Under the pieces are notes generated by a model, which saw nothing but the letters and a program-made list of their open reading frames with translations, made no database searches and was not told the origin of the DNA. Of a stretch of 64,000 nucleotides of DNA, positions 37,908 to 45,304 are shown piece after piece. Origin of the DNA: Kitasatospora sp. NBC_01287 (GTDB taxonomy: Bacteria > Actinomycetota > Actinomycetes > Streptomycetales > Streptomycetaceae); the NCBI RefSeq assembly GCF_026340565.1, contig NZ_JAPEPB010000001.1:434001-498000 (forward strand), given 5' to 3'. Positions within the stretch are counted from its first letter, which is position 1. The number at the start of each line of letters is the position of its first letter. The translations under genes and the position numbers were made by a program.

Positions 37908-38368
37908 ACGCTCGCCTCGCCCTCGGGCCCCTCCTGGCGCGGCCTGTCCATGAAGTGGTTGTACTGGTTGCCGCCCTGCACCACGTTGGCTATCGCGTGG
38001 CCCGAGACCCTGACGTTCTGCGTCGAGCCCCGCGCGTCGGCCGGCAGGCGGCTCTGGACCAGGTCGATGAGCTCCTTGAGGTCGGCGACGGCCTGCGGGT
38101 CCTCACTCAGCAGGGCCAGCAGCCGGCGCCGCCACGGTCCGACCAGCTCCGAGCGGGCGGCGTCGGCGTCCTCCCCCGCCACCAGGGCCGCGTCGTTGTC
38201 CAGTTGCCGTTCGACCTCGCCCGCGCTGTGCCCGCGCCGTTGGAAGAACCGGGCGGTCCAGCCCCGGGTGGCCTGCCAGGCGTCGGTGCCCATCGCGGCC
38301 GCCACGGTCGAGGCTCCGGTCAAGGCCAGGGCCTCGACCAGCTGTTGTGCTTCCTGTGGGTCGGGCAT
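37904..38368 (-). CDS. Putative effector/partner protein with C-terminal amyloid-motif-like tag
   Basis: 154 residues, ATG 38368 with GAGGGGAA upstream. Residues 1-110 are helical and charged (EAQQLVEALALTGASTVAAAM, EVERQLDNDAALVAGEDADA, PQAVADLKELIDLVQSRL); no catalytic motif. Residues 116-138 are TQNVRVSGHAIANVVQGGNQ plus YNHF, closely similar to the N-terminal tag of the ATPase encoded next (TQNV...AVQ.GxQYN). Coupled by a 4-bp overlap. By analogy with amyloid-signalling NLR pairs it would be the effector nucleated by the receptor; toxicity is not shown. Confidence 0.75.
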   Translation of the reverse strand: MPDPQEAQQLVEALALTGASTVAAAMGTDAWQATRGWTARFFQRRGHSAGEVERQLDNDAALVAGEDADAARSELVGPWRRRLLALLSEDPQAVADLKELIDLVQSRLPADARGSTQNVRVSGHAIANVVQGGNQYNHFMDRPRQEGPEGEASV

Positions 38369-38546
38369 CGGGTTCCCCTCGGTTGATTCCGGATTCCGGA
38401 TTCCGGATGACGTGCGACACCTCAGATCATTGCGCTCAGGCGTCGGAAGCGCAGGCGTTCGTCACACCTCCGCCCAGGTGCCCCCGGTCTGCTCAAGTGC
38501 TCCCGGTGCTCCCGGTGCTCCCTGGACGAACGAGGGCACACCCTGC

Positions 38547-38901
38547 ATGATCAATCAACTGGTGACCATCCCGGAGAACCACCCCGGAGACCGTCGTCGA
38601 ACGCCAGCTCGCCGCCTACAACAGCCATGACCTCGAAGCCTTCGCGGCGACGTACGCCCCCGACGTCCGCGTCAACCGTCGCGGCGGCGACCACCTGCTC
38701 GGGCGCGACGCCGTGCGGGAGGCGTACGCCGACTTGTTCGCCAAGGGCCGCTGCCAGGCCGAGATCGTCGGCCGGCTCACCGAGGGCGACTGGGTGGTCG
38801 ACCGCGAGATCGCCCACGGCATCAACGACGACCCGCTCCGCGTGCTGGTCGCCTACCGGATCCGCGACGGCCTGATCGACCGCGTCGACTTCCTCGGCTG
38901 A
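38547..38901 (+). pseudogene. SnoaL/NTF2-like protein with a 1-nt frameshift
   Basis: ATG 38547 (GAGGG upstream) reads MINQLVTIPENH and then leaves frame; the NTF2-like reading TPETVVERQLAAYNSHDLEA, then FAATYAPDVRVNRRGG to IDRVDFLG*, begins one base off at the CCACCCC run (~38578-38586) and has no start codon of its own before a GTG at 38713. One extra base in the C run would explain it, either a true frameshift or a sequencing error. The intact product would be a ~115-residue cone-fold protein (SnoaL family, small-molecule binding or isomerase). Confidence 0.65.
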
Positions 38902-39000
38902 CATCCGCCGGTCCTCCCCGCGAGGAGGCCGCGCCGCAGGGCCGACGCCTCGCGCGCGCAAGCCCGCCCGGCAGTGACACCACGGCGGGGCCGGCACCTG

Positions 39001-39879
39001 TCAGCGGGAGTTGGCCTCGCTCTGCCCCGGATGGAGCAGGCCGAGGATGGGGGCCCAGGCCGCTTCGCCGAGCAGGGCATCGCCGCGGGCCGTCCCTCCG
39101 TACGCGAAGATCTCCGAGGGCGCGGCGGGGCCTTCACCCGGGAAGCGCGGCCGGTGTCCGGCGTCGTCGCGGGTCACCAGGTGGACCGGGGCGCCGGCTG
39201 CTCGGCGGCGCGCGGCCAACTGCTCGGCATACCGCAGGGAAGGCCACATCTCGTCGTCGCCGCCGGCGACGAGCAGGATGTCGGCGGACGCCTTCTCCAC
39301 CGGGATCGCGGCGGCGTCCAGCCGCCCGGCGTAGGTCCGCTCGCTGAGTTCGTACCAGCCGCGGATCGCCACCGGACCATCACCTTGCTCCACGGGCTGC
39401 CAGGAGTCGCCGTCCGCCGGGACGAAGGGCAGCGGCTGCCCCTGCCAGGTCCAGGAGGACCTCCAGGGCCGGTCCCGCCCGTCGAGCCCCGGCCCCACGT
39501 TGCACCAGGCCAGCGAGGTCGGAGAGATGGCCACCACCGCGTCGACGCGCGGCTCGTGGACCGCGGTGAGCAGCGCGGCCTCGGCGCCCTTGGACCAGCC
39601 GAGGAGGCCGACGCGCCGCGCTCCGTGAGATCGCAGCAGGTCGGCGGCCGCGACGAACGTCTCCAGCGGCACCTCGCAGATACCCGGCGGCTGGCCCGGT
39701 CCGCCGTACCAGCGTATGGCCAGAGCGAGGAGACCCTGCTCGGCGAGAAGCCGCGCTCGTTGACGGTCCACCCGGCCGCTCGACCCGGCCAGTACGACGA
39801 CACCCGCACCGCTGCCCGCGGTCGGCTCCATCAGGACCCCTTCCCAGGGGGCCGTCAGCTCGTGTTCGACGACGATCAC
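39001..39879 (-). CDS. BAAT/acyl-CoA thioesterase-type alpha/beta hydrolase
   Basis: 292 residues from GTG 39879. Alpha/beta-hydrolase core: AGSSGRVDRQRARLLAEQG, nucleophile elbow GWSKGAEAA (~93-101) with Ser, VVAISPTSL, then VAGGDDEMWPS (Asp) and DDAGHRPRFP (His). Matches the BAAT C-terminal domain found in acyl-CoA:amino-acid N-acyltransferases and thioesterases; also near dienelactone hydrolases. Cytosolic. Substrate unknown. Confidence 0.85.
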   Translation of the reverse strand: MIVVEHELTAPWEGVLMEPTAGSGAGVVVLAGSSGRVDRQRARLLAEQGLLALAIRWYGGPGQPPGICEVPLETFVAAADLLRSHGARRVGLLGWSKGAEAALLTAVHEPRVDAVVAISPTSLAWCNVGPGLDGRDRPWRSSWTWQGQPLPFVPADGDSWQPVEQGDGPVAIRGWYELSERTYAGRLDAAAIPVEKASADILLVAGGDDEMWPSLRYAEQLAARRRAAGAPVHLVTRDDAGHRPRFPGEGPAAPSEIFAYGGTARGDALLGEAAWAPILGLLHPGQSEANSR

Positions 39880-40005
39880 GGTGTCGTCTCTCCTCTCTCG
39901 GCAGGGAATTCACTTGGAGCGAGGCTATCGACACCCCGACGGACCCCGTCCTGCGGGCCCGCACGGTCCGCGGGCATCACCTGCGGGTACTCTGCGGCGG
40001 TCACA

Positions 40006-40046
40006 GGTGGTTCCGCACAGGTGGTTCCGCACGGGTGGTTCCGCAC
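40006..40046. repeat. 14-bp direct repeat, 3 copies
   Basis: GGTGGTTCCGCAC occurs at 40006, 40020 and 40034 with strict 14-bp spacing, ~70 bp upstream of the DUF4240 gene. Could be repeated operator half-sites. Confidence 0.8.
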
Positions 40047-40114
40047 GCGGCGCGGGGACCGGAGAAGCCGTGCCGCCCGCTGGACTGTCACAGCCCTCCT
40101 CCATGCTGTCCGCC

Positions 40115-40543
40115 ATGAACGAGGACTCTTTTTGGCAGCTCATCGAGGAGTGCACGCCCACCGGGGCCGATCCGGACGCGGAACGGCTCGCCGCCGCTCT
40201 GGAGGCCAGGCTGATGAACGGCCCGCTGGCGGACGTCGTGGAATTCGCCGAGCAACTCTCCTGGGCCCTGTACCGACTCGATCGCAAGGAGTACGGCACC
40301 AGGGCGTCGGGTGACGCGTTCCTCTACACCCGCGCCGCCGTCGTGGCCAGCGGTCGAGCCGAGTACGAGGCGGTACTGAAGGACCCCGCCCTGTTCTCGC
40401 CGTACGCGGACGACTTCATCTGGGCCGAACCGCTGCTGTACGTCCCGGACACCGCCTACGAGGGCCTGAGCGGCCATGAATGGGACCGCGACACCCGCTA
40501 CAGCTACGAGTCGTACTCCAACTCGGAAGGCTGGGCGGACTAG
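40115..40543 (+). CDS. DUF4240 domain protein
   Basis: 142 residues from ATG 40115 (or 40103). Starts MNEDSFWQLIEECTPTG, the DUF4240 signature, with FAEQLSWALYRLDRKEYG and FLYTRAAVVASGRAEYEAVL further on. Ends GHEWDRDTRYSYESYSNSEG-WAD*. No ribosome binding site is obvious. Such genes often lie beside SUKH/Imm genes. The TAG stop lies at the very edge of the MITE-like element. Confidence 0.82.
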   Translation: MNEDSFWQLIEECTPTGADPDAERLAAALEARLMNGPLADVVEFAEQLSWALYRLDRKEYGTRASGDAFLYTRAAVVASGRAEYEAVLKDPALFSPYADDFIWAEPLLYVPDTAYEGLSGHEWDRDTRYSYESYSNSEGWAD

Positions 40544-40708
40544 GGCGTGTCTGACAATTCCCGCCGGGCGCGCGACGCCGGGCATCCCGCCTGGACGCAC
40601 CGGCGAAGCACCCAAGTACGACCCAGTACGAGGGAGCTCCGCCGGCACGCCCAGCCGGGCGCCCAACGCCGCGCGCTGATCCGACGGGAATTGTCAGACA
40701 CGCCCTAG
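40540..40708. mobile_element. 169-bp MITE-like element
   Basis: Perfect 24-bp terminal inverted repeats, 40540-40563 and 40685-40708, with core GGGCGTGTCTGACAATTCCC and outer CTAG at both ends, which could be a CTAG target duplication as for IS5-type elements. No transposase inside; subterminal GCGCGC/CGCCGGGC segments are also partly complementary. Likely a non-autonomous element mobilised by an IS5-family transposase elsewhere. Confidence 0.82.
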
Positions 40709-40998
40709 CCAGGACCTTCCGGCGCCCCCTTCCGGTGGACGTGTCCGGGCGATCGCAACCGGCATCTCATCGGAGCGCGACCGAGCGGCTCGTGCCGCGC
40801 GTGTCCGAGGCTCGGGACCGTGCGGCGTTCATGGCGCGGATCCACGAGGCCACCGATCGGCCGTCGCCGTCCTCTCCGCCGCCCGTGACGGACCACCATC
40901 CGCGAGGTCGCGCTGCTGACACCCGTGCGCAGCCCTTCGGCCCACTGGAGAGGAGCGAGAGGCAAGGACGATATCTCAGCCAGCGCTACAGGGAGTTC
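40709..40998. other. 290-bp region without a supported gene
   Basis: Between the MITE-like element and the PNPOx gene. Frames on both strands lack family-like sequence. Nothing further recognised. Confidence 0.55.
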
Positions 40999-41508
40999 CT
41001 ACGGCACCCCGGCCGCTCCGCCAGTGACCGGCGCGCGCGGCGGATCGAGGCGGAGCCACGCTCCCTCGCGCATGAGGACTCGGCCGCGCAGCTCCGGCTC
41101 GCCGCGCCAGGCGAGCACTGTCTTCGGCGCCACCCGGATGTACAGGTACGGGCCTTCCTCCATTCGCGGGTCCCAGCCGAACTTCTCGGCGAACGCGTCC
41201 CCGGCGTCCGCCGACACGGCTCGGTCCGAGAAGCACTCCGCCTCCCCCCGCAGGAGCACCACGTCGAAGGCGTCCGGCAGTGCCAGGCGCACCCGCGGCT
41301 CGCTCCGCACGTTGCGCGCGGTCGCGGAGGCCTCGCCGGTGCACAGCCACACTGCCTGCCCGTCCCACCGGAACCACAGCGGCACTTGGTGCGGGCCGTG
41401 ATCCGGATGGCTCGTCGACACCCAGATGTCCCGTTCTTCCGAGAGCCGTTGAAGAGTGTCGCGCCTGCGCTCCGGCACATCACGACGAGCCGTTCCCGTG
41501 GTCTGCAT
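40999..41508 (-). CDS. Pyridoxamine 5'-phosphate oxidase-family protein
   Basis: 169 residues from ATG 41508. Split-barrel FMN/F420 fold: STSHPDHGPHQVPLWFRWDG (~30-49), VWLCTGEASATARNVRSEPRV (~53-73), FDVVLLRGEAECFSD. The family includes F420-dependent reductases and pyridoxamine-phosphate oxidases of this length in actinobacteria. Flavin or F420 binding inferred. Confidence 0.83.
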   Translation of the reverse strand: MQTTGTARRDVPERRRDTLQRLSEERDIWVSTSHPDHGPHQVPLWFRWDGQAVWLCTGEASATARNVRSEPRVRLALPDAFDVVLLRGEAECFSDRAVSADAGDAFAEKFGWDPRMEEGPYLYIRVAPKTVLAWRGEPELRGRVLMREGAWLRLDPPRAPVTGGAAGVP

Positions 41509-41637
41509 GAACGCCGAGCCTAATCAGCGGCTCCGGAGCGCGCACCAGGCATTGGCCCTACGCCCAGCGACCTACGGCCCACCGCGCCCGCGGCTCGGGG
41601 CGCGGATGCCGCGCGGTTCGAACGCCCAGTGCGGGCG

Positions 41638-41987
41638 TCATCCCTCGGCCGTGCTGCCCTGGTGCTCGTGGCCCGTGTCGAAGTAGCGGTCCAGATACGC
41701 CTCCTCGTCGAGGGAGCTGTCGCGCAGCAGGGAGAAGACCTCGTCTCCGTCGTCCGGTCGTCCCGCGGTGGCCAGGCGGTAGCACTGGGCCAGCTCCAGG
41801 TAGCGATGGCCGTTCTCCCTGGCATAGGTCCGCGCCTCACCTTCCGCCCTGGCGATGGCCTGGTCCATCGAGACGGCCTGCCAGAGCGTCAGGCGCTCCT
41901 CGTAGGCGTGCCCTCGAACGCGTCCCACTGGAACACGCAGCGAACCGCGTACCAGTACTTCTCGTCCGCCATGTCCGTGACTGCCAT
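41638..41987 (-). pseudogene. DUF4288 protein with a frameshift
   Basis: ATG 41987 reads MAVTDMADEKYWYAVRCVFQ-WDAFEG, then TPTRSA* in frame; the family continuation GHAYEERLTLWQAVSMDQAI... to GSTAEG* lies one base off, starting at ~41913. One missing base at GAGGGCACGCC restores a single ~115-residue DUF4288 protein. Ribosome binding site AAGGAG is present upstream. Real frameshift or sequencing error. Confidence 0.7.
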
Positions 41988-42089
41988 GGGGAGCTCCTTG
42001 GGTGACGCACGGCGCCGGGCGTGGTCGACCGGCGCCCAGGACCTGGACAGCCGCCGATTCTCGCCGCCGGGCACGCTCCCCGCAACCGA

Positions 42090-42326
42090 CTACTGGCCGG
42101 CGAGTGGCGCAGCGGCGGCCAGGTCGCGGCCCAGGGCGGTGGTGAGGCGGCCGTGGACGGCGCTCATCGCGGCGAGGGTCGCGTCCAACTCGGCGGTGGT
42201 CGCGGCGGTTCCGGTGGTCACCTGGCGGTCGAGGTGGCGGCCGAGGGTGCGCAGGTCGGCGAGTGCGGCGTCGCGGTCGAACGGCCGGGGCGGGTGGTTG
42301 GCGGGGCGGCGGGCGGGGGTGGCCAT
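42090..42326 (-). CDS. Small hypothetical protein
   Basis: 78 residues from ATG 42326 with AAAGGAAC upstream. Helical (RDAALADLRTLGRHLDRQV, TTAELDATLAAMSAVHGRL). Part of a compact minus-strand group with the two small genes upstream, next to the XRE-DUF397 module; comparable small genes accompany such modules in Streptomyces. Function unknown. Confidence 0.65.
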   Translation of the reverse strand: MATPARRPANHPPRPFDRDAALADLRTLGRHLDRQVTTGTAATTAELDATLAAMSAVHGRLTTALGRDLAAAAPLAGQ

Positions 42327-42358
42327 CGCGGTTCCTTTCAACTTGCTTTTTTGCTCGG

Positions 42359-42574
42359 CTACTTGAGGAACGACGCCCGCAGCCGCACACGGTGGAGGTA
42401 GCGGGAGGCGCGTTCGAAGCCGTCGACGCAGTAGGGCAGGGTGACCGCGCGGCCGTCCCCGGTGAGGATCTGCGGGCCGGGGGCGACCAGGGTCTGGCGG
42501 TCGCAGCAGGAGCAGCGCCCGAACCGCCACTGCCGGTTCGGGGGCAGCGGAATCGACCCGCTCGGGGCGCTCAC
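42359..42574 (-). CDS. Small cysteine-containing hypothetical protein
   Basis: 71 residues, GTG 42574 overlapping the upstream stop (GTGA). Contains FGRCSCCDRQTLV (18-30) and LPYCVDGFERASRYLHRVR. The CxCC cluster could bind zinc. Operon with 42571-42810. Confidence 0.65.
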   Translation of the reverse strand: MSAPSGSIPLPPNRQWRFGRCSCCDRQTLVAPGPQILTGDGRAVTLPYCVDGFERASRYLHRVRLRASFLK

Positions 42575-42810
42575 CGCTTGCCGCGCGGCGGGACGGGATC
42601 CAACTCCGGCTGCTGGGGCAGCTGCTGGATCTCGCTCGCCGGGGTCTCCCACTCCGTGCCGCCGCCCGCCGGCCGGAGGAAGACGGTGGGGTGCTTGCCG
42701 TACCCGGGGCCCATGTAGACGCCGGTCGCGTCGTGCTTCAAGTCCCGGACCAGCTCGCCGACCTGGGGGGTGTACAGCGCCGTCGGCGGGATTCTGCGCG
42801 CGGACATCAT
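42571..42810 (-). CDS. Small hypothetical protein
   Basis: 79 residues, ATG 42810 (a second Met follows). Core PQVGELVRDLKHDATGVYMG (15-34), HPTVFLRPAGGGTEW (~40-54). A short beta-rich protein of the type that commonly precedes XRE/DUF397 loci in Streptomyces. Divergent from the XRE gene with a 95-bp gap that must contain both promoters. Confidence 0.68.
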   Translation of the reverse strand: MMSARRIPPTALYTPQVGELVRDLKHDATGVYMGPGYGKHPTVFLRPAGGGTEWETPASEIQQLPQQPELDPVPPRGKR

Positions 42811-42905
42811 CGTCCCTCTCTGTAGTCATTCCACTACCAAGACGATTCACTGTCCCGTAGAGTGAGAGCGCCTTCAACTTGTCAGGCAGGAAGGGAGAGT
42901 AGGTC

Positions 42906-43733
42906 TTGAACCGACTGGAGCTCGATCCCAACGCATCCCCGCGCGCCGCCTTCGGCGCCGAACTCCGTGCCGCACGTGAGGAGATGGGTCTGACGCAGGA
43001 GCAGCTGGGCGTGCGCCTGGAGTACTCGTCGACGCATGTCTCGGCCGTCGAGACCGGCCGCAAGCCCCCAACTCCCAAATTCGCGCGCAGAGCTGACCAG
43101 GTGTTCGACTCGGGCACCAAATTCGTCGACATGTTCTGGGACATCCGGCGGACGTCGCTGCTGCAGGGCTTCCCCGACTACCTGGCGCATGAGGCACGGG
43201 CGGTGGAGTTTCGGCTCTTCGAGCTCGGCATCATCCCCGGCCTGTTGCAGACGCCGGAGTACGCGGCGGCCATCACCACCGGGGCGGTGCGGCGGGGCAG
43301 CATCACCCAGGACCAGGCCTCCGAGCGCTTGGCCTTCCTCGCCGAGCGGCAGGCGCGCCTGACCCGGCACCCGGCGCCGCTGATCCACGCGGTGCTGGAC
43401 GAGAGCTGCCTCCACCGGGTGGTCGGAGGCCGGGCGGTGATGGCCGCGCAGCTGGACAGCCTGCAGGCCTTCGCCGAGTTGCCAAACACAGTCTTCCAGG
43501 TGGCCCCGTACGAGATGGGCGAGGCCCGCAGCTTCGATCTGCCGATCAACCTGCTGACCCTGCCGGACCACTCGGTGGCCGCCTACTCGGAGTCGGCCCA
43601 ACAGGGGCACCTGGAGCGCGATCCCGACGCCGTGCGCCCGCTGCTGACGGCCTACCATCAGCTGCAGGTAGAAGCGCTGTCGCAAGCCGCGTCCGTGGCG
43701 CTGCTTCGCAAGGTACGAGAGGAATTCCTATGA
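42906..43733 (+). CDS. XRE-family regulator with DUF5753 (Scr1-type)
   Basis: 275 residues from TTG 42906 with GGGAGAG upstream. HTH at AAREEMGLTQEQLGVRLEYS (residues ~26-45), SSTHVSAVETGRKPPT. Then a DUF5753 domain: EHARAVEFRLFEL-like pattern, PGLLQTPEYAAAI, and HAVLDESCLHRVVGG. Family members bind the following DUF397 protein and regulate development or act as a toxin-antitoxin-like pair. Overlaps the DUF397 gene (ATGA). Confidence 0.9.
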   Translation: MNRLELDPNASPRAAFGAELRAAREEMGLTQEQLGVRLEYSSTHVSAVETGRKPPTPKFARRADQVFDSGTKFVDMFWDIRRTSLLQGFPDYLAHEARAVEFRLFELGIIPGLLQTPEYAAAITTGAVRRGSITQDQASERLAFLAERQARLTRHPAPLIHAVLDESCLHRVVGGRAVMAAQLDSLQAFAELPNTVFQVAPYEMGEARSFDLPINLLTLPDHSVAAYSESAQQGHLERDPDAVRPLLTAYHQLQVEALSQAASVALLRKVREEFL

Positions 43734-43921
43734 CCCCCGAGTGGTTCAAGTCCAGCCACAGCAGCAACGGCGGTAACTGCGTCGAGATCGCCGCCAACCT
43801 CCAGGGCGTTGTCCCCGTCCGGGACTCCAAGGACCCGCACGGCCCCGCCCTCACCTTCCCCGCCGAAGGCTTCACGGCCTTCATTGCCGAGCTGAAGTCC
43901 GGCGGATTCGAAGCCGCGTGA
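43730..43921 (+). CDS. DUF397 protein, first copy
   Basis: 63 residues, start overlapping the XRE stop (ATGA). Hallmark WFKSSHSSNGGNCVEIAANL, VPVRDSKDPHGPALTFPAEG. Partner protein of the XRE/Scr1 regulator. A second, ~85% similar copy follows. Confidence 0.92.
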   Translation: MTPEWFKSSHSSNGGNCVEIAANLQGVVPVRDSKDPHGPALTFPAEGFTAFIAELKSGGFEAA

Positions 43922-44021
43922 TGCCTCGGCAGACTCCGCCCCACGGCCGCGCCCGCCCGCCCGCCATCGGCTCCAGGTAGCAGCGTTGTCCCCCGCCGCC
44001 TCAGGCACGAAGGGAACTCCC

Positions 44022-44213
44022 ATGACCCCCGAGTGGTTCAAGTCCAGCCACAGCAGCAACGGCGGTGCCTGCGTCGAGATCGCCGCCAACCTCCCCGGCA
44101 TCGTCCCCGTCCGGGACTCCAAGGACCCCCAGGGCCCCGCCCTCACCTTCCCCGCCGAAGGCTTCGCCGCCTTCGTCGCCAGCGTGAAGGCCGGCGGACT
44201 CCGCGAGATGTGA
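44022..44213 (+). CDS. DUF397 protein, second copy
   Basis: 63 residues from ATG 44022, with GAAGGGAA upstream. Nearly the same first 18 residues as the first copy, differing later (GIVPVRDSKDPQ, FAAFVASVKAGGLREM). DNA identity is high over the first ~140 bp, so a recent duplication. Followed by a strong terminator. Confidence 0.9.
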   Translation: MTPEWFKSSHSSNGGACVEIAANLPGIVPVRDSKDPQGPALTFPAEGFAAFVASVKAGGLREM

Positions 44214-44244
44214 CGGCCCACCGAAGAGCGCGGCGCCACCCCAC

Positions 44245-44288
44245 GCTGAGCCCCTGCCTGGTCCCACGGGACCGCGCAGGGGCTCAGC
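44245..44288. terminator. Long-stem terminator after DUF397 copies
   Basis: GCTGAGCCCCTGC (44245-44257) pairs with GCAGGGGCTCAGC (44276-44288) perfectly; inside, GGTCCC and GGGACC extend the stem. Ends the XRE-DUF397-DUF397 unit. Confidence 0.85.
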
Positions 44289-44439
44289 ACATGCACCACC
44301 ACGGCGCGCCGGCGGCTCGGCGACCTGGCGCTTCGTCAGGTGGGCATTGAAAAGTCATACCGGGATCGGCGATCATGCTGCGCGACGGACGATCGGCGGC
44401 GCACCTCCGCCGCGGCAGCCGTGACCAGGGGAGCGTTCA

Positions 44440-45267
44440 GTGCCCGAGCAGCAGCAGACCACCGCCGACTGGCAGCCCGCCGTCTTCGAGACCCCGACAC
44501 CCAACATCGCCCGGGTCTACGACTACCTGCTCGGCGGCAAGGACAACTACGCCCCGGACCGCGCGGTCGCCCAGCGGATCGAGCAGACACTGCCCGAGGT
44601 GCACCTCGGGGTGAAGGCGCAGCGGGCGGTGCTGCGGCGGGTAGTGCGGCACCTGGTGGGCGAGGCGGGGCTGCGGCAGCTGCTGGACATCGGCTCCGGG
44701 CTGCCGACCGCCGACAACGTGCACCAGATCGCGCAGGCCATCGACCCGGCGACGAAGGTGGTCTACGTCGACAACGACCCGGTGGTGCTGGCCCACGCCC
44801 GCGCGCTGCTGGCCGACAACCGCGAGACGGTGGTGGTCGCCGGGGACCTGCGCAACCCCGCCGAGCTGCTGGCCGACGAGCGGCTGCGCGAGCACCTGGA
44901 CTTCGGGCAGCCGGTCGGGCTGCTGCTCTGCGGCATCCTGCACTACGTGCTGGACGAGGAGGAGCCGGCCCGGGTGGTGCGCGAGCTGGTCGCGGAACTG
45001 CCCTCCGGCAGCTACGTCTTCATCCACCACCTGCTGGCCGCCGGTGACGACGCGGAGGCCGCGGCCACCGAGGCGGTGCTGCGCCAGGGGGTGGGCCGCG
45101 CCCAGTTCCGCACCATCGGGCAGGTCGCCGAGTTCCTGGAGGGGCTGGAGCTGGTGGACCCCGGGGTGGTCACCGTCTCCGAGTGGCACCCGGAGGAGGA
45201 CGGCCCGAAGCTCGGCGAGAATCCGGTGCTGCGCCTGGCGGCGGTCGGCGTGGCGCGCAAGCCCTGA
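44440..45267 (+). CDS. SAM-dependent methyltransferase (PF04672 type)
   Basis: 275 residues, GTG 44440 after GGGGAG. The N-terminal TPNIARVYDYLLGGKDNYA (~18-36) is the signature of this actinobacterial methyltransferase family, followed by the SAM loop LLDIGSGLPTADNVHQIA (~86-103), VVYVDNDPVVLAHARALL and LLCGILHYVLDEE. Small-molecule or unknown target; frequently found next to XRE/DUF397 genes. Confidence 0.88.
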   Translation: MPEQQQTTADWQPAVFETPTPNIARVYDYLLGGKDNYAPDRAVAQRIEQTLPEVHLGVKAQRAVLRRVVRHLVGEAGLRQLLDIGSGLPTADNVHQIAQAIDPATKVVYVDNDPVVLAHARALLADNRETVVVAGDLRNPAELLADERLREHLDFGQPVGLLLCGILHYVLDEEEPARVVRELVAELPSGSYVFIHHLLAAGDDAEAAATEAVLRQGVGRAQFRTIGQVAEFLEGLELVDPGVVTVSEWHPEEDGPKLGENPVLRLAAVGVARKP

Positions 45268-45304
45268 GCAAGGCGTGGGCGCCGCGAGGCCGTACCCTCC
45301 TGGG

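Noticed and set aside
34629..38630. 1333-residue plus-strand ORF opposite the STAND ATPase
   Set aside because: Antisense shadow; Gly/Arg/Gln-rich, no domain.
40735..41523. Plus-strand ORF after the MITE-like element
   Set aside because: Overlaps the PNPOx gene on the other strand; no recognisable domain.
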